From Sambucus nigra (lineage: Eukaryota; Streptophyta; Magnoliopsida; Dipsacales; Adoxaceae): a stretch of DNA of 64,000 nucleotides. Shown here piece after piece: positions 59,336 through 64,000 of the stretch (positions within the stretch are counted from its first letter, which is position 1; each line of letters begins with the position of its first letter). The notes beneath the pieces are model-generated. The model worked only from the letters and a program-made list of their open reading frames with translations, made no database searches and was not told the DNA's origin. Made by a program: the position numbers and the translations under genes. The DNA lies in contig OX422218.1 in the NCBI GenBank assembly GCA_949130495.1, positions 43,966,651-44,030,650 of the forward strand. The letters run 5' to 3'.

Positions 59336-59560
59336 AGTATTCCTAAAAATGCCAACTTATGTTGGTTAGGAGGTAAATATATTCTCGAAAACGCCAACTA
59401 AAGTTGGCCGGGAGGTAAAATTATTCCCGAAAGTGACAAAGCTCCTCGTAGAGGAAAAATCCACTAATTATGGCTGGTCGGGCATAAAAACCCACTAACT
59501 ATAGTTGGTCGAGAAGGAAAATTTACCGACCTTGGTTGGTCGGAAACATTTTATGAATAC
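59336..59560. repeat. T3 spacer hairpin series (CCAACTxxxAGTTGG type)
   Basis: Small inverted repeats recur every 30-70 bp: CCAACTTATGTTGG, CCAACTAAAGTTGG, CCACTAACTATAGTTGG and CCGACCTTGGTTGGTCGG, each next to a purine-rich GGAGGTAAAA or GAAGGAAAA. A first copy (CCAACTAAGGTTGG) lies at 59001. Confidence 0.75.
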
Positions 59561-59836
59561 GAGAAAGTGATCGAGCAGATTTTTTTATTATTGCTAAGAT
59601 GGTCGAGAAACAAAACATCATTTTTGCCAAATAACTACCACAAACTCAAATTACTCGACAATAAGTTGATCGACAAATTACACAATATTGTTATCTTTTT
59701 AACAGATACACATGCACAGATGTAAAGTGTCACAAAACAATAGCAGTCAAGATTTGCAAACAAAATTATTTCATTAAATGTTGAACAAAAATACATCAGG
59801 AATGAAATACAAATTTACTAAATCAATATTCCTACT
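59561..59836. other. T3 spacer, nothing recognised
   Basis: AT-rich sequence between the hairpin series and the 3' end of the antisense PMD gene. Confidence 0.4.
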
Positions 59837-62113
59837 CTATTGGTTTTTCCCCTTGGCTTTTGAAACAGGTTCCTCGCCAGGAGGCGGATCATTTAAAGCA
59901 AGAGGAGAATTTATTAATTTAAGATCTTTTAACATCCTAATATTCATCACAGAGGGTCGATCTAGTAGATGCTCTGGACGAGATATCTCGACATTTGAAT
60001 GGAGATTGTAATCGCGGAGGTATTTAGAGATCAGACATCGAGGAATGGCCCGAGCAGGGATCCAACTCATATCAAGACTGAATGATGGCACGAGTAGGTC
60101 AAGCAGCCCAGGATTAGGGTAATCCCATAGGTAATGACCCTGTTCCAGTTGCAGCACACCTAAGGCATTCAGCCATCCCTGTTTGTAGCCCTCATTATTT
60201 GCATTCTGGATACGGTCGTCCAAGTGGTAGAGATCCTCGTTGTAGCCAGCCATCCAGAACTCCCTAGGCTACATGTGAAATTGATAGGTCAATCTTTCTA
60301 GCTGCTCGTTGAGGTTTTTGATGAAGAGTTATTTATTCTCCAAGATAGATTTCTGCGCAGAAAGCTGCTCTTCCAGGTCCCTGATTTTCTTAGACATCTC
60401 ACCCAATGTCTGGTTCTTCGCCATCAGCTGGAAGGCCTGGTTCTCTAAAGCAGATTGAGTCCTCTGTTCCTTGGGGGTCTTACTCATAGGGAACCCAACC
60501 CCAAGGATGGAGTTGCCTTTCAAACCCTATTCCAGAGAAGAAAAGGAAAGTACTAGAGGGTACACTAGATCCCCCTCGATGAACTCTGCAATATCAGCAA
60601 CTTATTTTGGACAGTATCGTGTAGAGAACAGAGAAGACACATTCCCTTTCCTTTTCTTACTGGGAATGGTTACCCACCCAGCCATTACAGAACTTATTCC
60701 CTATGCAGTGATAGATGAGAACAGGGAGCAGGCCTCGCTAAACTGGGCGAGGAGCCCCCTGATCAAAACCAAATTGGCGGCTGCATCGATTAGGATTGTA
60801 GTTCTCACTGGTATATCCCCACTCGATGTATGAGGGAAGATACCCGGGGGAGAACAGAACAACCACGGCCAACAAATGATCTTCAATATCTGCACCTACC
60901 TCCACTAACCTGGCTTCATGTTGAAAAAAGTCATAGTTATGAACAAAGACATCTTCTTCGTAGGGCCTCATAACGAAGTCCTTAAAGCGATCAATCATAA
61001 AGATTAACTCCTTTCAACTCAGTTTCTTATGATAAAGGAAAGAGCATGGGGGCAGAATTTTTTCCCCAGAAGGAGGACGATTGATCTTGGCCGCTACGGC
61101 AGGGAAACGAAGATAGAGGAAGATCGTCAGAAGGACACAATTGGCAAAATTTGCCAAGTTATAATGACAAAGAGATCGTTCCATGTCGAAGAGGGTCTTG
61201 TAGAGCCATGTATAGAGATATCCCTGAGCGATTGAAGCCAATGGAAGCTTGGTACCTCGGGCCAAATGAAGGGATATATTTATAAGGACCCTTCGGGGCT
61301 GATCATTGGGTTTTCTCGATAGAAAGAAACGGGAAAGAATGACAAGGATATAAGCAGGAAGTTCTAGCAATGTACCTTGACCAGAGGCACCTCCAGAAGA
61401 ACTACCTTCGGTAGAATCCTTGAAGAAATAATTGATAAGTGGGTAGAAAGTGGCCTTGTTTGATGAACCGGTGCAGCTTTGGCATATTCGGTCCAGCTCC
61501 AAACGATCAGCAGTCTCCTGGGCATCCAAAGCCTCATCAGTATAGGGCTCATGGCCTGTTGCTTCGAGGCCCAGGAGATCACACACATCTTCCAATGTCA
61601 CCGTGAACTCAACCCACGCAGCGATGAAGGTGTGGGTAGTAACATTCCAGTGAGACACCAGAACAGGAAGGGAAACATTATTCTTGGATAGAGTGAACTC
61701 ACCAAACCACTTGGCTCGTTACAGCCCAAACATGGTGAGCGTTTCACCAAAAGAGCTATGTATATGGGAGTTCCACTTATCAAACTGAGCAGGAGAACTC
61801 CAGGAGCTTCGAACTCTATGTGGGACCATGTGAAGTCCCCTCGCTCCAAACGAAATCGAAGAGTCCCCTCGAGAGGAAGAAAACCCCACTCGGTAGAGGC
61901 TTCGTCCTCATCACCCAACAATAGAGGGTCAAACTTTAAAGAAAAATGGACCCTCTTACATGAACCAACAAAATCATCACCTTGTCCAAAAATAGGTGAT
62001 CGATGGTAAAACATCAGTTGTTCCTAGCAGGCAGCATCCAGGGTGGTGGCAGTGGTAGGAGTGGCAGGTGTAATACCGGTGGCAGACACGGTGGGCTTGC
62101 TTGATGACGCCAT
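59837..62113 (-). pseudogene. T3 antisense gene: plant mobile domain (PMD) protein with C-terminal coiled-coil module
   Basis: ATG at 62113 (MASSSKPTVSATGIT), a Thr/Ala-rich lead, a stop near 62028, then MFYHRSPIFGQGDDF and GDFTWSHIEFEAPG. After a frameshift near 61790 come SHWNVTTHTFIAAWVEFTVT and LEDVCDLLGLEATGHEPYT, the hallmark of the PMD fold, then ELPAYILVILSRFFLSRK, RGTKLPLASIAQGYLYTWLY, and MIDRFKDFVMRPYEEDVFVH to 60738. The last part (60523-59837), in another frame and perhaps after an intron, has a coiled coil and GYKQGWLNAL, MSWIPARAIPRCLI. PMD proteins occur both as plant nuclear proteins (MAIN/MAIL1 family) and in transposons. Here it is antisense to T3 pol. Confidence 0.75.
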
Positions 62114-63236
62114 GACAAATAATGATAAAGTAACAGAAAAAGCGTTGAGAAACAAGGGTTTGAGAACAAGAATGGAGGAACACGAGCACACGTAGGGGTA
62201 GAGATGGTAATAGAAGGAAGAAGTCAGCAGGTAAAAGCTTAGCAATAATGGAGTTCTCACAGTTTTTTTTCTCTCTCTAAGGAAAATGGAAGCTTGAAGA
62301 CGATGACAGTAAAGTAAGAGAAAATAAAAGTTAAGTGTTGGGATATGGACGTTTGAAATTGCCGAGTTCGGCGTTTAGATCTCCCCACCCTCACACGTGC
62401 GCGGCCGCCTATAATCATTTCACATAAACACGTGGCACTTCGGGAAGTACCTTGGCAGTTGAAAAGACAATGAAACATCATTAATCAAGTGACGCGTAGA
62501 GAACAGAAAGTGTTGCCTTCTCCAACAAGTTTCAGTTTTTGGCGCCAGAAATTTTGGTCAGGCATATCCAATAAATCTCTAACGAAGAAGATCCCACATG
62601 TCCCAATGTTTTTCAAACATAGCGAAGAACCATGGGGAGAATCTCATTTATCACCAGTCCAAACGAGTATTTGAGAAGGTTAGTAGGTCTTTCGGGAAAA
62701 CTTCAAATATTAAAGCTAGAACGGTTGAGGATCAAGACAAGGAAAAATCGGCGATTTCCCCTCGCCCCAGCCCCAATGAGAATGGCGCTTCGGCTTATGT
62801 ACATCGGGGAGAATTTTACATTTTACAGAAGATTATATCGTTGCGGTTCTAACAGGGGAAAGAAGGCCATTTTTCGTGCAGGCATTTCTTGTTCCTACAA
62901 CAAATCCCTCCATGAGGGGACAAATATAGAGGGGGCTTGAAGGCAATCCTGAGATTAGGGATAATTCCCTAATTGGCAATAGTGTTTGAGATTAAGCAAC
63001 GGAGACAGTTTGGAGTGGCAACTCATACTTTAGCTTGTTATATTAGCCATATTGTATTTTTGTTAATCTTGACCGTAAGCTATAATGGTTGTAATGATGT
63101 AACGAGAATAATAATGAGTTTGTGTGAGGTCAAACGATACTTGCGAGAGACCAAGATTGGCAGGGTCTGGGAGAGCTTTCTTGCTCTATCGAATGACCTC
63201 CTCGTGGGAGATTTAGAGGGACTTGGTTTGGAGGAT
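62114..63236. other. Region upstream of the antisense PMD gene; no firm gene
   Basis: It should contain the promoter and leader of the PMD gene (minus strand) and the end of T3. A CT-rich stretch at 62265-62280 could belong to the leader. An ORF at 62973-63239 (88 codons, with a hydrophobic stretch HIVFLLILTVSY) shows no recognised motif and may be accidental. Confidence 0.35.
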
Positions 63237-64000
63237 TGATAAGTGAGGCACCATTGGGGCTTGTCATGACCATCTTAGATACACCTGGTAAAACACCGAA
63301 GGACCCTGACCGTGGAACCTCGGGCGGAGCAGCCTTGAGTTCTGTCGGGCGTTGAGTTGTGAACCAAACAACCCTCTACTTAATGTCACATCTACTGTAG
63401 GTGATGTCACTAGCCAACTAAACAATATCAAACCTGCACTTGAATAAACCACTGTGGTATTTGGGGCTGTCAGGGAGTTGGTGAGCCACCTTTGCGACAA
63501 CAGCCTCCTGACACACAATGGTTGGGAAAAAGGCATGTCTTGGCATTTAATGTTCATGACATGGAGATAACTAGTGCATCAGGCATTTAATGTTGTGACA
63601 TAAAGCATGAGGGATGTGTTTCATAGTCTTTAATGACTGAGTTGCCTCGGGGGTGGTGTGGGGGGCTATTTAAGGACCCCAACCACTTTTGAGGACGGAT
63701 GATCTTTTGAGAGTTTAAGAAGTTATTACTAGGAAAAATATACACTCAGAGAGATTTATTACAAAACCAGAGGGTCTATTCACCCGCCATTGTTATTTAT
63801 TACGAAGCTTTTAATACTTGACAGGGCTTCTCGAGAGTATTAGGTGTGTTTTTACCTGGCTACCAAGGTGTATCTAGGGTGCTTACTACTCTCTCCCCCT
63901 AGATAAGTTACTTCTAAGGTTCATTACCATTTTCTGAGTTATACAGGAGAGTTTTGTGAGTTTAAAATGAGTCTTGTCTTCATTGAACTTGTGTCTAGAT
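63237..64000 (+). repeat. Possible start of another LTR (uncertain)
   Basis: From TG at 63237 (TGATAAGTGAGGCACC), after a purine-rich GGTTTGGAGGAT, the sequence has LTR-like traits: no ORF, repeated GGCATTTAATGTT at 63543 and 63581, a TATA-like CTATTTAAGGACC at 63666 and CT-rich parts downstream. It does not match the T3 LTR. The other end is beyond the window, so this remains a guess. Confidence 0.3.

Larger units (their letters stand above)
52360..64000 (+). mobile_element. T3: Tat-lineage Ty3/gypsy element with antisense PMD gene, 3' end outside the window
   Basis: The order is 5' LTR (52360-52935), PBS, one gag-pol frame (53000-58849) with RT, RNase H, a second RNase H and integrase, a 24-bp tandem array, hairpin-rich spacer, and an antisense gene (62113-59837). 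The second RNase H domain and the tandem array after pol are hallmarks of the Tat lineage (compare Retand). A second LTR matching 52360-52935 is not found before 64000, so the element either continues or was interrupted near 63237. It lies inside the T2 antisense ORF region. Confidence 0.82.

Noticed and set aside
58923..59369. 148-codon ORF with repeated KLVFLREV peptide
   Set aside because: It exists only because the tandem unit is 24 bp; the minus strand is open across it as well. No sign of a real protein.
1..64000. tRNA, rRNA or host protein genes
   Set aside because: None could be recognised; tRNA-like matches are only the short primer-binding sites of LTR elements.

Overview
This window looks like heterochromatic DNA of an AT-rich flowering plant. 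The evidence is a CACTA transposon with a plant-type transposase, several plant Ty3/gypsy lineages (chromovirus, Tat, Athila-like), a SIRE-like Ty1/copia family and a plant mobile domain (PMD) protein. I found no convincing host gene, tRNA or rRNA. Almost all of the 64 kb is transposable elements in various states of decay, many nested inside each other. I cannot name the species.

Layout. (1) 1-3407: the right half of a CACTA element on the minus strand, with a deleted transposase and a palindrome-rich end. (2) 4402-12046: element T1, a Tat-lineage gypsy element on the minus strand. It has a 414-bp LTR, a degraded integrase, a tandem repeat spacer and two genes on the opposite strand; one of these is split by a solo copia LTR (6905-8512, near-perfect 5-bp TSD). 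(3) 12047-44195: two chromovirus-like copies on the minus strand (G1 and G2) in the order internal-LTR-internal-LTR, with the middle LTR (26095-29018) shared. G1 is split by a nearly complete chromovirus E (14815-25545, TSD TCGGG). G2 is split by a solo LTR of the E family (31436-34272, TSD ATATG) and by a short non-autonomous copia element (36599-41487, TSD ATATC). (4) 44196-52359: T2, a second Tat-like element on the plus strand. Its integrase is split by an Athila-like non-autonomous element (45143-50626, TSD CAGGG), and it carries a remnant of an antisense gene. (5) 52360-64000: T3, a third Tat-lineage element on the plus strand. Its gag-pol is one continuous frame broken only by stop codons, followed by a 24-bp tandem repeat and an antisense PMD gene. 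Its second LTR is not in the window.

How the parts work together. T1, T2 and T3 share one plan: gag-pol on one strand, a repeat-rich spacer, then a gene read from the opposite strand. The cargo differs, but the C-terminal part of the T1 and T3 cargo proteins looks related. G1 and G2 each carry a short conserved ORF of about 152 codons between the primer-binding site and gag, and each copy was broken independently by a later insertion. A palindrome, TCGTTCGAACGA, occurs in clusters in the LTRs of two unrelated families (chromovirus E and the copia family).

The nesting gives a relative order: G1/G2 and T1/T2 are older; E, the E-family solo LTR, the copia copies and the Athila-like element are younger than their hosts. 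All domain names come from reading translations by eye, without database searches.
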